Part shown: positions 35,812 through 43,453 of the stretch, one piece after another
Numbering within the stretch: position 1 is the first letter of the stretch
Layout: every line of letters begins with the position of its first letter
Assembly: GCA_963721305.1 (NCBI GenBank)
Contig: CAVRIR010000004.1
Span: forward strand, 186,001-250,000
Direction: 5' to 3'
Length of the DNA: 64,000 nt
From: DATAES01 sp963721305
GTDB lineage: Bacteria > Actinomycetota > Acidimicrobiia > Acidimicrobiales > JACDCH01
The notes under the pieces: model-generated
The model's database searches: none
Told to the model about the DNA's origin: nothing
Seen by the model: the letters and a program-made list of their open reading frames with translations, nothing else
Position numbers and translations under genes: made by a program

Positions 35812-35828
35812 CGTAGCAACTCGGCGCA

Positions 35829-35853
35829 GTTTCACCGGCGCCCACCCGGGAAG
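35829..35853 (+). promoter_or_regulatory. SigB/SigF-like promoter before 35863
   Basis: GTTT at 35829 and GGGAAGTCC from 35848, 15 bases apart. Resembles four other sites in this locus (38193, 38259, 39213, 43393). The transcript would start close to the GTG at 35863. Confidence 0.4.
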
Positions 35854-35862
35854 TCCTAGGGC

Positions 35863-36179
35863 GTGATCGGCGGCTGGCGCGCGCGGGTGGCAGTGCTGTG
35901 CATGGCGAGCGCGCTCGCCGCATGCGCAGTGCGGCACGACCAAACGATGCGCCCGCACCGACGACGCCTACCACGACGCAGGTCGCGCCGGACAGCTCGA
36001 ACAACTCGTCGGGCTCCGCAGACGTTCAGACGGGTGGATGCACCGCACGCGGCGATGACTCCGAGGTGCGAACGTCGACGCCGGGGAGCGTTTCGACCGA
36101 AGGCAACGCCTCAGCGTCGGTCGCCGGCAGTGTGTGCGTGGCGAGCGGGCGGTCGAGCGTAGTGACGTCCGGCGGGTAG
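35863..36179 (+). pseudogene. Putative lipoprotein with N/S/T-rich repeat-like tail, frameshifted
   Basis: The GTG opens a lipoprotein signal (RVAVLCMASALAACA, lipobox LAAC). Right after the Cys the sensible frame changes by one base to PNDAPAPTTPTTTQVAPDS, then NNSSGSADVQTGGCTARGDD and a C-terminus VVTSGG. The tail has the composition and rhythm of the repeat in the 1468-residue protein (compare NSSDGTASITTGDATATGND). A promoter of the locus type precedes it. It overlaps the 3' end of the opposite gene at 36111-36179. It could be a small real lipoprotein with a sequence error, or a relic. Confidence 0.4.
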
Positions 36180-37631
36180 CGGCCGGCTGGCGGGCGCGAG
36201 ATGTCGCGGCTGGTACGGCACCTGCGAACGCTGTTTCGCCGTACCGGTCAGGACGAGACCCGCCATCATCAGTGCTACGCCGACGAGGACCTCGGATCCC
36301 GCGTCCACGCCGGATCGCGGTAGAGCCGCTTCCGAGCTGGCGGCGACGACCGGAGCCGGCGCGGTCGCGCCGGTCGCCGGCGTTGCCGCCGCTGCTGGTG
36401 TCGCCGCCGTGGCGGACGTCCCACCAGCAGCACCCGCACCGCCTGCAGTGGGATCGGCCGCGAACGCCTCGACCGCGGTGTTCGTCGCCGGGCCTCCCGC
36501 GGACACAGAGGACGCTGGCGGGTCAGAGGACGCTGACGGTGGGGGTTGCGCGGTTGTCGGCGTGGTCGCGGCCGGGTCATCGGCTGGAGGATCGGTCGGC
36601 GGCGGACATCGATCCGGAGCACCGATCTCCTGGCACTGGGTGCTGTCGGCGTGCGAACCGACCACTGCCGCGCTCGACGACTTCCCCCCGTCGTCCGTCG
36701 GCCCCGCTGGTGCCGCGACCGGCAAGGCATCCACGAGCGACGCCTCCGGAGTTTGTGTGTCGTGCCGGATCTGCTCGACGGCCGCAGTCGAGAGCTGCAC
36801 GACGACAACGGCCACCGACTGGTGAATGGTGACACCGGCGGACGGCTGTTGCACCACGTCCGTGCGGTCGATCTGGAGTGAAGAGATCCAGTCCGGTTGC
36901 ACGTTCGCGTCCACGCCCTGGGTCGCGAGGAGCGACGCGGTCGCCGTTCTCGCTTGATCGATCAGTGCGCTGGCCTCGTCAGCAGTCAGGTTCTCCTGAC
37001 GGTCCCAGTTCACGGTTCCGTCGGTCGCCTCGCCGACGTTCGATGAGATGGCGCGCTGTCCGAGCTCGGCGTCGTGCGTGCCCCGCCAGACGACGACTTG
37101 TGTCACCTTCTGGCTTCCGCTCGCGCCAACAGCTGAGCTGTTGTCACCGGCAGCCGCAGCACCGACATCGAGCAGACCCGCGAGCTGGTTCACCGAGATG
37201 TTGATCGGTCCGGAAGCGTGCACGTTCGCCTCCTGATCGATGTTGTCGAGATCGGACACGCCGACTGCGTTGCCCGAGCCGGAAGTGAGTGCCTCAGCGA
37301 TCGTGGCATCGACGATGTCCTGCTGAATCGTCGCCGATGCACCGTCGGTGACGACGGCTTGGGCCGACTGGTGCACGGCGTATTGACTCTGGTCGCCTGC
37401 GGCACCGCTTCCGCTCTGGGCTCGCAACGAGAACACGACGACCAACTGCTGGATGTTCACCGACCCGCCGCCGCTGGCCTGACCCGATGCGGTCTGCGTG
37501 ACCGGCACCGCGGCGTTGCCGGGCGCAGCCCTCAGCCAAGCGAACACGACGAGAACACACGCGACGAGACCGAGACACGCCGCTCGCTTCACGCGCCAGG
37601 GCATCCGAGCGAACCCCGCCCGCGGGCGCAC
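36111..37631 (-). CDS. Secreted wall-anchored protein with LPxTG-like signal
   Basis: 506 residues. Signal peptide around residues 10-41 (RVKRAACLGLVACVLVVFAWLRAAPGNAA). Residues 45-185 have alternating Gln/Val/Ala/Gly patterns such as GSGNAVGVSDLDNIDQEA and GAAAAGDNSSAVGASGSQKVTQ that resemble the ANTGxNxAxGNNS units of the 1468-residue protein. A middle region follows, then a Pro/Thr/Ala-rich stalk (about 335-430), then LPRSG, a hydrophobic helix and a basic tail: a sortase-type sorting signal with Ser for Thr. The GTG start is one base after the stop of the PAS-like gene. Probably a wall-attached fibre or adhesin partner. Confidence 0.75.
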   Translation of the reverse strand: MRPRAGFARMPWRVKRAACLGLVACVLVVFAWLRAAPGNAAVPVTQTASGQASGGGSVNIQQLVVVFSLRAQSGSGAAGDQSQYAVHQSAQAVVTDGASATIQQDIVDATIAEALTSGSGNAVGVSDLDNIDQEANVHASGPINISVNQLAGLLDVGAAAAGDNSSAVGASGSQKVTQVVVWRGTHDAELGQRAISSNVGEATDGTVNWDRQENLTADEASALIDQARTATASLLATQGVDANVQPDWISSLQIDRTDVVQQPSAGVTIHQSVAVVVVQLSTAAVEQIRHDTQTPEASLVDALPVAAPAGPTDDGGKSSSAAVVGSHADSTQCQEIGAPDRCPPPTDPPADDPAATTPTTAQPPPSASSDPPASSVSAGGPATNTAVEAFAADPTAGGAGAAGGTSATAATPAAAATPATGATAPAPVVAASSEAALPRSGVDAGSEVLVGVALMMAGLVLTGTAKQRSQVPYQPRHLAPASRPLPAGRHYARPPARHAHTAGDRR

Positions 37632-37632
37632 T

Positions 37633-38001
37633 TCAGGCGCCCTGCACCTTCGCCGCGGCCGAGTCGGCCGCCATGATCACGACGCCAACGGCCTCTGGCT
37701 CGTTGGCAAGCGGATGGAACTCGAGACGCCAGCGGTCCGTCACTACGGTCGTGCCCTCTGTTCGAACGAAGCTGTCGTGCACCACCGCTTCAGCGACCAC
37801 GTCGCACAGCTCCGCCGGCGTGACACCGTCGCTCGCGAGGACACGTCCGGACCGGTCGACCACGAGCACACCGACGCCCATCGACTCGACGAGCTCGTCG
37901 AGCTCGGCTCGAGCGTGCGTCACCGCGGCAACGCGCCGCTCGACGGCGGTGCGCAGTGCTTGTAGTTCCAGCTTGGCTGCGTCGACCAGTTCGTCAGACA
38001 C
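37633..38001 (-). CDS. PAS-like small sensor protein
   Basis: 122 residues: an N-terminal helix (LVDAAKLELQALRTAVERRVAAVTHARAELDELVESM), then GVGVLVVDRSGRVLASDGVTP, a typical PAS-fold beginning, and a short beta region WRLEFHPLANEPEAVGVVIM. No output domain, so it may act by protein contact, for example on the neighbouring sigma factor. Its start overlaps the preceding small gene by 8 bases and its stop is one base from the anchored-protein start, a tight three-gene operon. Confidence 0.65.
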   Translation of the reverse strand: MSDELVDAAKLELQALRTAVERRVAAVTHARAELDELVESMGVGVLVVDRSGRVLASDGVTPAELCDVVAEAVVHDSFVRTEGTTVVTDRWRLEFHPLANEPEAVGVVIMAADSAAAKVQGA

Positions 38002-38182
38002 AGTCGAACGCTCGAGTCGTCGCGGTACGACGGTTCGAGTGCTCGACGAGCTCGATCATCGACTGATACAGCTTCACCGCGCGCTCCGCGCTCGCAAGAT
38101 CACCCAGCGAGGCACTTAGGGCAGTAATCAGCCGTTGGACCTCGACGTCGTCCGTCGCATCGCCGAGTTCGCCCACCCGCAC
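37994..38182 (-). CDS. Hypothetical helical 62-residue protein
   Basis: Predicted all-helical (GDATDDVEVQRLITALSASLGDLASAERAVKLYQSMIELVEHSNRR). First gene of the operon with the PAS-like and anchored proteins. A GTTG-N15-GGTAGTCC promoter ends 10 bases before the ATG. Size and place next to a SigF-type sigma gene would fit a small regulator, but no known anti-sigma motif is visible. Confidence 0.5.
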   Translation of the reverse strand: MRVGELGDATDDVEVQRLITALSASLGDLASAERAVKLYQSMIELVEHSNRRTATTRAFDCV

Positions 38183-38192
38183 GCCTCAGGGA

Positions 38193-38216
38193 CTACCCCG
38201 ACAATTGCGCTTCAAC
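38193..38216 (-). promoter_or_regulatory. SigB/SigF-like promoter of the 38182-36111 operon
   Basis: On the minus strand GTTG (38216-38213), then GGGTAG (38198-38193) followed by TCC. It points away from the sigma gene and ends just before the first gene of the operon. Confidence 0.45.
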
Positions 38217-38258
38217 CGAGAAGAACTACATTCCGCGGTTGCTTCCGGGCACAGATGT

Positions 38259-38283
38259 GTTTACCTAAAGGCAAGGCGGTCAT
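38259..38283 (+). promoter_or_regulatory. SigB/SigF-like promoter before the sigma gene
   Basis: GTTT (38259-38262), 15 bases, GGTCAT (38278-38283) followed by CC. It would make the sigma factor autoregulated. Confidence 0.4.
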
Positions 38284-38329
38284 CCGAAAAGCACGGGGAC
38301 GACGTAACCATCGCATGGAGGGAGCGATC

Positions 38330-39202
38330 GTGACGTCAACGGCTCAACGCTGGATCCACACTCGGCGACAACAGCGACTCGACTTGCGCGATCTCGTGGT
38401 GCGATCTCGCGCGGCGCGCACCATCCCGCCGCCGGCACGCTGGCAGCTCACGTCGAGCGCGACCCACGACGACGACGATGCGAATCTCTGGCTGCTTCAC
38501 GTCCGCTACCGGATCGACCATCGCGCCGAAGACCGGGACGCGATCGTCGAGCGCTACACGCCGATCGCTGCCGCGCTCGCGCGCCGCACCCAGCGCGAGC
38601 GAGAGTCCTTCGAAGACCTCCGCCAGGTCGCGCTGGAAGGTCTGCTTCTCGCGCTCGAGCGCTTCGATCCCGATCGAGGCGTGCCGTTCCTCGGCTTTGC
38701 GATGCCGACCATCGTCGGCGTGCTCAAGCGGCACTTCCGGGACAGCGGCTGGGCGATCCGAGTCCCACGCGAGATCCACGATCTCGTGCCGACTGTCGTC
38801 GAGGCGCGAACGGAGCTCGGGCAACGGCTCGGCCGGATGCCCACCCGGGCCGAGGTTGCCGAGGAAATCGGGATCGGAACGAACCGGCTCTCTGAGGTCG
38901 AGCTCGCGGCGCGCGCGCGGAATCCGCGCCCTCTCGACGATCCACTCCCCCGCAGCGGAACAGCTCGCGACATCGCCGACGAGGAAGACGAGGTGCAGCG
39001 CGCGGAGACCCGCATCGCGCTCAAGCGAGCGCTCGAGCTCCTGGCACCGCCGGATCGCCAACTCGTCGCGCTCTACTTCGACGAAGGAATGCCCCAGGCG
39101 ACCATCGCAAAGACGCGCCGGTGCAGTCAGATGCAGGTCTCGCGCGAGCTGCGCCGAGTGTTGAACGAGATGCGCTCACACCTGCGGATGGACGAGCCCT
39201 GA
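38330..39202 (+). CDS. SigB/SigF-type RNA polymerase sigma factor
   Basis: 290 residues from the GTG at 38330, chosen for GGAGGGAG 5 bases upstream (the ATG at 38315 overlaps that site). Region 2 includes ERYTPIAAALARRTQRERESFEDLRQVALEGLLLALERFDPDRGVPFLGFAMPTIVGVLKRHFRDSGWAIRVPR, typical of the SigB/F/G group. Region 3 is RMPTRAEVAEEIGIGTNRLSEVE. Region 4 is ELLAPPDRQLVALYFDEGMPQATIAKTRRCSQMQVSRELRRVL. Likely a stress or developmental sigma factor for the neighbouring genes with shared promoter motifs. No RsbW-type anti-sigma factor is visible nearby. Confidence 0.92.
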   Translation: MTSTAQRWIHTRRQQRLDLRDLVVRSRAARTIPPPARWQLTSSATHDDDDANLWLLHVRYRIDHRAEDRDAIVERYTPIAAALARRTQRERESFEDLRQVALEGLLLALERFDPDRGVPFLGFAMPTIVGVLKRHFRDSGWAIRVPREIHDLVPTVVEARTELGQRLGRMPTRAEVAEEIGIGTNRLSEVELAARARNPRPLDDPLPRSGTARDIADEEDEVQRAETRIALKRALELLAPPDRQLVALYFDEGMPQATIAKTRRCSQMQVSRELRRVLNEMRSHLRMDEP

Positions 39203-39212
39203 CCTCACCCTT

Positions 39213-39239
39213 GTTTGGACCGGCCCGCCCGGGATAGTC
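39213..39239 (+). promoter_or_regulatory. SigB/SigF-like promoter before the SEC-C gene
   Basis: GTTT at 39213-39216, then 15 bases and GGATAGTCC at 39232-39240, about 7 bases before the ATG at 39247. A near-match to 38193. Confidence 0.45.
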
Positions 39240-39246
39240 CCTGGCA

Positions 39247-40377
39247 ATGGTCGCTGGGCTTGCGGCGGAACACGCCTCCGGCGTGAACTGGGACGCACTC
39301 GAACTCCTCGCCGAGTTACTCGGGAGCTCGTCCAGCGAGCCGGGGGTCAGCGCGGCACGGCTGACGACGATCCTGGGGCAACCCGATGCGGTGGAGTCGC
39401 TCGCCGAGTGCGCGCTCGGTGGCCAGGTGATCACGGCCTCAGACCTGCTTGCCCTGCTCGATCTGCTCCCACCCTTGGCCAGGTCGAAAGCCGCCGGCGC
39501 GGCCTTTCTTCGTGGCCGAGTCGCGGAATGCGGCGGCCGGTACGACGAGATGCAGTCCGAGATCAGCGTCGCGCTGCTGCTCGAGCCGACGCATGGGCCC
39601 GCACTGCGAGACGCCGCATGGTTCGCGCTCGACGAAGGACACATCCGCGAAGCCCACACGCTGCTCGTCGCGGCGGCCGTCGACGAGGACGAGCCGAGTC
39701 TGCGCCTTGTCTCGCGGTTGTTGCCTTCCGGCCACCACGCCTGCGGCCGCAACGAACCTTGCCCGTGTGGATCGGGGCGCAAGTACAAGGTGTGCTGCAT
39801 CGAGCTCAACGGGCACGACCTTGCCGCTCGCCTCGAGTTGCTGCGACACAAGACGATCTCGTTCGCGCAACGGCCACCGCAGCGCAAGGAGCTGTTGCAA
39901 GTAGCCGCGGCCTTTGCCGGTGTCTCGGATTCGATCGAGGACGGGGACGCAGAGCGGCTGCTGGTTTCGGCGTGTGATCCGATCGTCGTCGAGCTGGCAC
40001 TGTTCGAAGGACGCGTGTTGCACCGGTTCGTCGATGCCCGGGGAGGCCTGCTCCCGCTCGACGAGCGTCGCACGGCCGAGCGGTGGGCCTCGTGCCGGCA
40101 CCGCGTCATCCCGGTCGATGTGATGGACGGGCGGTTGATGTTGTGCGACAGCGATCAACGGGTCGCGTTGGATGGGCTGTGGCCGGACGACGCTCGTCAC
40201 GCACTCGCGCTCGTCGACGACGACCCGATCACCGGCCCGTCGGTGCTCGCACCGCCTCTACCACTCGGCGCCGCTGACGCCGCTTCGATCGCCGCGCTGA
40301 TCGCCGCGGATGCGAGCGCCGTCCGACTCGCTGCCGCGCTCGGCCCGGTCGCCCTCGACGAGTGGCGGGCCGCATGA
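39247..40377 (+). CDS. SEC-C motif protein
   Basis: 376 residues. The zinc-binding SEC-C motif NEPCPCGSGRKYKVCC lies at about 173-190, between an N-terminal helical, TPR-like region (LARSKAAGAAFLRGRVAECGGRYDEMQSEISVALLLEPTHGPALRDAAWFALDEGHIREAHTLL) and a C-terminal beta-rich region. The SEC-C motif binds SecB or zinc in SecA and is found in many uncharacterised proteins. Cytoplasmic. Its TGA overlaps the ATG of the next gene. It may help deliver exported partners of this locus; that is only inference. Confidence 0.8.
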   Translation: MVAGLAAEHASGVNWDALELLAELLGSSSSEPGVSAARLTTILGQPDAVESLAECALGGQVITASDLLALLDLLPPLARSKAAGAAFLRGRVAECGGRYDEMQSEISVALLLEPTHGPALRDAAWFALDEGHIREAHTLLVAAAVDEDEPSLRLVSRLLPSGHHACGRNEPCPCGSGRKYKVCCIELNGHDLAARLELLRHKTISFAQRPPQRKELLQVAAAFAGVSDSIEDGDAERLLVSACDPIVVELALFEGRVLHRFVDARGGLLPLDERRTAERWASCRHRVIPVDVMDGRLMLCDSDQRVALDGLWPDDARHALALVDDDPITGPSVLAPPLPLGAADAASIAALIAADASAVRLAAALGPVALDEWRAA

Positions 40378-41525
40378 CCCAGGACAGCGAGCAGGGCGAC
40401 CAGGACAGCGCCGGCGACGGAGGCGCGCCTCCGGCGCCGCGAGTGATCGTCAACATGGACGATCCCACCAATCCGGCAGGGTTCGACGTCATCCTCGTCG
40501 AAGACAGCACGGTGACGAACGACGAGGCGATCGCGATCGCCCGCGCGCAACGGATGCAGGGCCGCCACGCCGCACCTGCTTTGACCGAAGCCACGGTGAT
40601 CGACGCTGCGGACTTCGCGCCGCTGCGCGCGACGCACGATCGCCCGGAACCGCCGGTCGCGGCCGCGGCGACCGTCTCGACCGCGGCTCATGTCGACGAC
40701 GCACTCGATCTCGGGCTGGCCGCGAGCCCTGAAGAGGTGCTGGCCGCGGCGGACGACGAAGCGGTCCCACCCACAGAGGTGATCGACGAGGCGGTCTCGT
40801 TCGGTCCGGTCGTGCCGCTCGACGACGCGGAACTGCTACCCCCTGTCTTCAGTCTTGCTGCACTGGGGGCGAGAAGGTTTCGGCACTCACATCGCGCGTC
40901 GAGGCGCAAGAAGCGTCCGGCACACGTGCAGACTCGCCGCCGCCGGCGCTCGATGCTCGGCATCATGGTGCTCGGTTTCCTCGCGTTCGCGGGCATGCTG
41001 CTGGTGTCGCCCGGCGGTAACTCGCCTGTCGAGGCCGACATCCGAGGCGTCGCCGCGACACCGTCGAGCACGCGGACGGCCCGAGCCGGCAGCGGAACGA
41101 ACGGCAGTACAACGAAGGGTGCGCCGGGCGCCGCCACGTCCGATCCCACGGCGACGGGCGGCCAGAGCGGGGACCCGAACGCAACGGTGGGCGGGGACAA
41201 CGCTGCGGTTTCGCCGGCGACGGACATGGCAAGCCAGGTTTCGAGCGAGGCCGGTCTACTCGCCGGATCGACGCCGGGCACCGGGTCGTCGACGTCGCCC
41301 GGAAGCCCGTCGGCGGGGAGCACAGCACCGGGGTCATCGGGCACCTCGAGCTCGCCCACCGCCGGCTCCCCGGCCCCTGACCAGCCGCCCGCCACCTCGC
41401 CGGCACCGCCGCCCACTTCGCCGCCGCCGCCACCACCACCACCGCCGCCCCCGCCGACCACTGCCCCAACGACGACCCAGCCTCTACGGACGACGACAAC
41501 GACGACACCACCGTCCTCGTCCTAG
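40374..41525 (+). CDS. Single-pass membrane protein with Ser/Thr/Pro-rich outer tail
   Basis: 383 residues from the ATG at 40374 (overlaps the SEC-C stop). A cytoplasmic acidic N-terminal half of about 180 residues (PRVIVNMDDPTNPAGFDVILVEDSTVTNDEAIAIARAQRM), a very basic strip (RASRRKKRPAHVQTRRRRR), one membrane helix at about 200-217 (MLGIMVLGFLAFAGMLLV), then about 170 residues of Gly/Ser/Thr and a Pro-rich end. Topology in-to-out. It reads like a membrane anchor or scaffold crossing the wall. I do not recognise the family. Confidence 0.7.
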   Translation: MTQDSEQGDQDSAGDGGAPPAPRVIVNMDDPTNPAGFDVILVEDSTVTNDEAIAIARAQRMQGRHAAPALTEATVIDAADFAPLRATHDRPEPPVAAAATVSTAAHVDDALDLGLAASPEEVLAAADDEAVPPTEVIDEAVSFGPVVPLDDAELLPPVFSLAALGARRFRHSHRASRRKKRPAHVQTRRRRRSMLGIMVLGFLAFAGMLLVSPGGNSPVEADIRGVAATPSSTRTARAGSGTNGSTTKGAPGAATSDPTATGGQSGDPNATVGGDNAAVSPATDMASQVSSEAGLLAGSTPGTGSSTSPGSPSAGSTAPGSSGTSSSPTAGSPAPDQPPATSPAPPPTSPPPPPPPPPPPPTTAPTTTQPLRTTTTTTPPSSS

Positions 41526-41561
41526 GTCTGGGATGTCGCTCCCACGGTCCAGAGGAATCAA

Positions 41562-42014
41562 ATGGAACTGAGCACTGCCATCCTGTGCGACTTCGCACAG
41601 GTTCGCGACCGCCTGCTGTTCGTCTCGTCGGGAGCTGTCACGCGGCTGTACCGCCCGGAGCTCCCGCTGCCGCTCGGGCTGATGTTGGGACTCGTGGTCG
41701 AGGTCCCGATCGAAGAGACGACGGAGGAACACGAACTCGTGACGCGAGTGATCACGCGTGGTCCGTTGGAGCTCGCCGCGCTCACCACCACCTTCCGGGT
41801 CGACGCCGACGACCTGTTCCCCCACGAAGTGCAGCAAGTGCCGATGGTCGTGTCGTTGAGTGCGATCAAGGCGCGCACCTGGGGGACCCACGAGGTGCAG
41901 CTGTCCATCGACGGGACCATGCAACAGGCCGTGACCTTCTACGTGGTTCCGACGCCGGGTCTCGTCGCGACAGACCTCCGGTCACGGAGTCGAGTTCCCC
42001 ACAGAGTCGGCTGA
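41562..42014 (+). CDS. DUF6941-like beta protein
   Basis: 150 residues, mostly beta: ELSTAILCDFAQVRDRLLFVSSGAVTRLYRP, then LGLVVEVPIEETTEEHELVTRVITRG and THEVQLSIDGTMQQAVTFYVV. The start ELxxAxLCDxAxVRxxLLFVxSGxxxxL resembles the family I know as DUF6941, but I cannot verify this. No signal peptide. The ATG follows AGAGGAATCAA. The next gene begins within 20 bases of its stop. The role is unknown. Confidence 0.6.
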   Translation: MELSTAILCDFAQVRDRLLFVSSGAVTRLYRPELPLPLGLMLGLVVEVPIEETTEEHELVTRVITRGPLELAALTTTFRVDADDLFPHEVQQVPMVVSLSAIKARTWGTHEVQLSIDGTMQQAVTFYVVPTPGLVATDLRSRSRVPHRVG

Positions 42015-42028
42015 GCTTCGGCGCGATC

Positions 42029-43366
42029 GTGCAGCGCGACCCGACGTTCCTCGTCTCCGGATTCGGGTTCTCCGGGGGCGGACTCTTCGAGGTCACCGCC
42101 GGCCACGTCACTCAGATCGACGACATACCGTGCACGGGCCTCGGCGTCGGTTCGGACCGCGTGTGGCGAGTGCTTCGAGCGCCGGGCGAGCACACCGGGT
42201 TGGCCGAGCTCATCACGTACGACGGCCTCGGCGTCCGCCGCTACGACCGGCTCGACGAGATACGCGACCCGCACGACCTCTGCCTCCATCGCGGCCAGGT
42301 GCACATCGTGTCGAGTTGGGACAACGCCGTGTGGCGGATCGGCGACGACGGCAGCACCACCAAGGTGTGGCAGCCGACCACGGTTCCGGACGCATGGCAC
42401 CCCAACGGCCTGGCCAGCGACGAGCGCGACCTGTACGTGACGGCGTTCGCCCGCACCACGAGGCACCGCGACTGGAACGGGAACGGCGGCGGCATGTTGC
42501 ACGCGGTCACGGCCGGCAAGGACGTCGTGACCGGTCTGCACCAACCGCACAGTCCTCGGCGCGTGCCGGATGGTTGGTGGTTGTGCGAGTCCGGCCGGGG
42601 CGACCTCCTCTCGATCGGTGGCCATGCCCGCGAGCACCGACGAATCGAGATCGGCGGCTACACCCGCGGCCTGGCCATCAGCGGTCCGGTGGCGATGGTC
42701 GGCGTCAACGCTTCCCGTCACGCGGAGGACTCGGCGAAGCGCGCCTCGGTGGTGACGGTCGACCTCGAGCGCGGCACGATCCTGGATCGGGTCGTGCTGC
42801 CGTGTGCCGAGGTGTACGACATCGTCGAGGTGCCCGAGTCGCTCTTGCATGGGGTGCAGCGCGGCTTCGCGACCAACGCCCACCGTGTCGCGGAGGCAAT
42901 CGCAGCGCGAACCCGGGCCGCCGGGAAAACCGAGTCGTCGCATCTCGAGCTGACCACGCCGGCGCAAGCTGCGTTCGTTGCCGTGAGCAACGGGCCGGCC
43001 GCGCAGGGTGAGCTCGATGGCGAAGCGATCGCGGACCTGCCTCGGCGGTGGACGGCGGGAGCGCAGCGCGCAGTGGTGGCGCGGGTCGTCAATCGCTCGG
43101 ACCGCGTGTGGACGTCGGTGTTGCCGAACCCCCTGTCCATCACGGCGCGTTGGTATGCGACGACGGACGGCGGCGAAGCCGCACCGATCGTCGGCACACC
43201 CGCACCGCTTCCCCAGCCGCTCGAACCTGGCGGCGCGACGGACGTGGACGTGATCGTCACCGCACCCGATCAGCCGGGCCGGTACCGACTCGCAATCACG
43301 TTGCACCAGCATGGCGGTCGTTGGTTTGGTCGCCGATCCGAGTCGATCGTCGACGTACGCGCGTGA
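42029..43366 (+). CDS. DUF4915/TIGR03032-type beta-propeller protein
   Basis: About 445 residues from the GTG at 42029 (the exact start is uncertain; the frame is open further upstream but there it shadows the preceding gene). TFLVSGFGFSGGGLFEV, DPHDLCLHRGQVHIVSSWDNAVWRI, DAWHPNGLASDERDLYVTAFA and HSPRRVPDGWWLCESGRGDLLSI are the propeller repeats typical of this family. The last 100 residues form a separate Ig-like domain (VARVVNRSDRVWTSVLPNPLSITARWY to GRYRLAITLHQHGGRWF), of the kind seen in polysaccharide-related proteins. Function unproven; possibly glycan or surface-polymer related. Confidence 0.7.
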   Translation: MQRDPTFLVSGFGFSGGGLFEVTAGHVTQIDDIPCTGLGVGSDRVWRVLRAPGEHTGLAELITYDGLGVRRYDRLDEIRDPHDLCLHRGQVHIVSSWDNAVWRIGDDGSTTKVWQPTTVPDAWHPNGLASDERDLYVTAFARTTRHRDWNGNGGGMLHAVTAGKDVVTGLHQPHSPRRVPDGWWLCESGRGDLLSIGGHAREHRRIEIGGYTRGLAISGPVAMVGVNASRHAEDSAKRASVVTVDLERGTILDRVVLPCAEVYDIVEVPESLLHGVQRGFATNAHRVAEAIAARTRAAGKTESSHLELTTPAQAAFVAVSNGPAAQGELDGEAIADLPRRWTAGAQRAVVARVVNRSDRVWTSVLPNPLSITARWYATTDGGEAAPIVGTPAPLPQPLEPGGATDVDVIVTAPDQPGRYRLAITLHQHGGRWFGRRSESIVDVRA

Positions 43367-43392
43367 ACACCGATTTGTTGTTTCGGTTTCTT

Positions 43393-43418
43393 GTTTCGAT
43401 CGCGTCGTCCTCGGTAGT
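43393..43418 (+). promoter_or_regulatory. SigB/SigF-like promoter before the repeat-protein gene
   Basis: GTTT at 43393-43396 and GGTAGTCG from 43413, 16 bases apart, 35-40 bases before the ATG. The AAGAGGA ribosome site follows. Weakest of the five sites because of the final G. Confidence 0.35.
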
Positions 43419-43453
43419 CGCTGTTCACCTGGAATCGAACAAGAGGAATCCGT

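Noticed and set aside
41585..42028. 593-residue version of the propeller protein starting at 41585
   Set aside because: The first 148 codons are a shadow of the 41562-42014 gene; real similarity begins around 42029.
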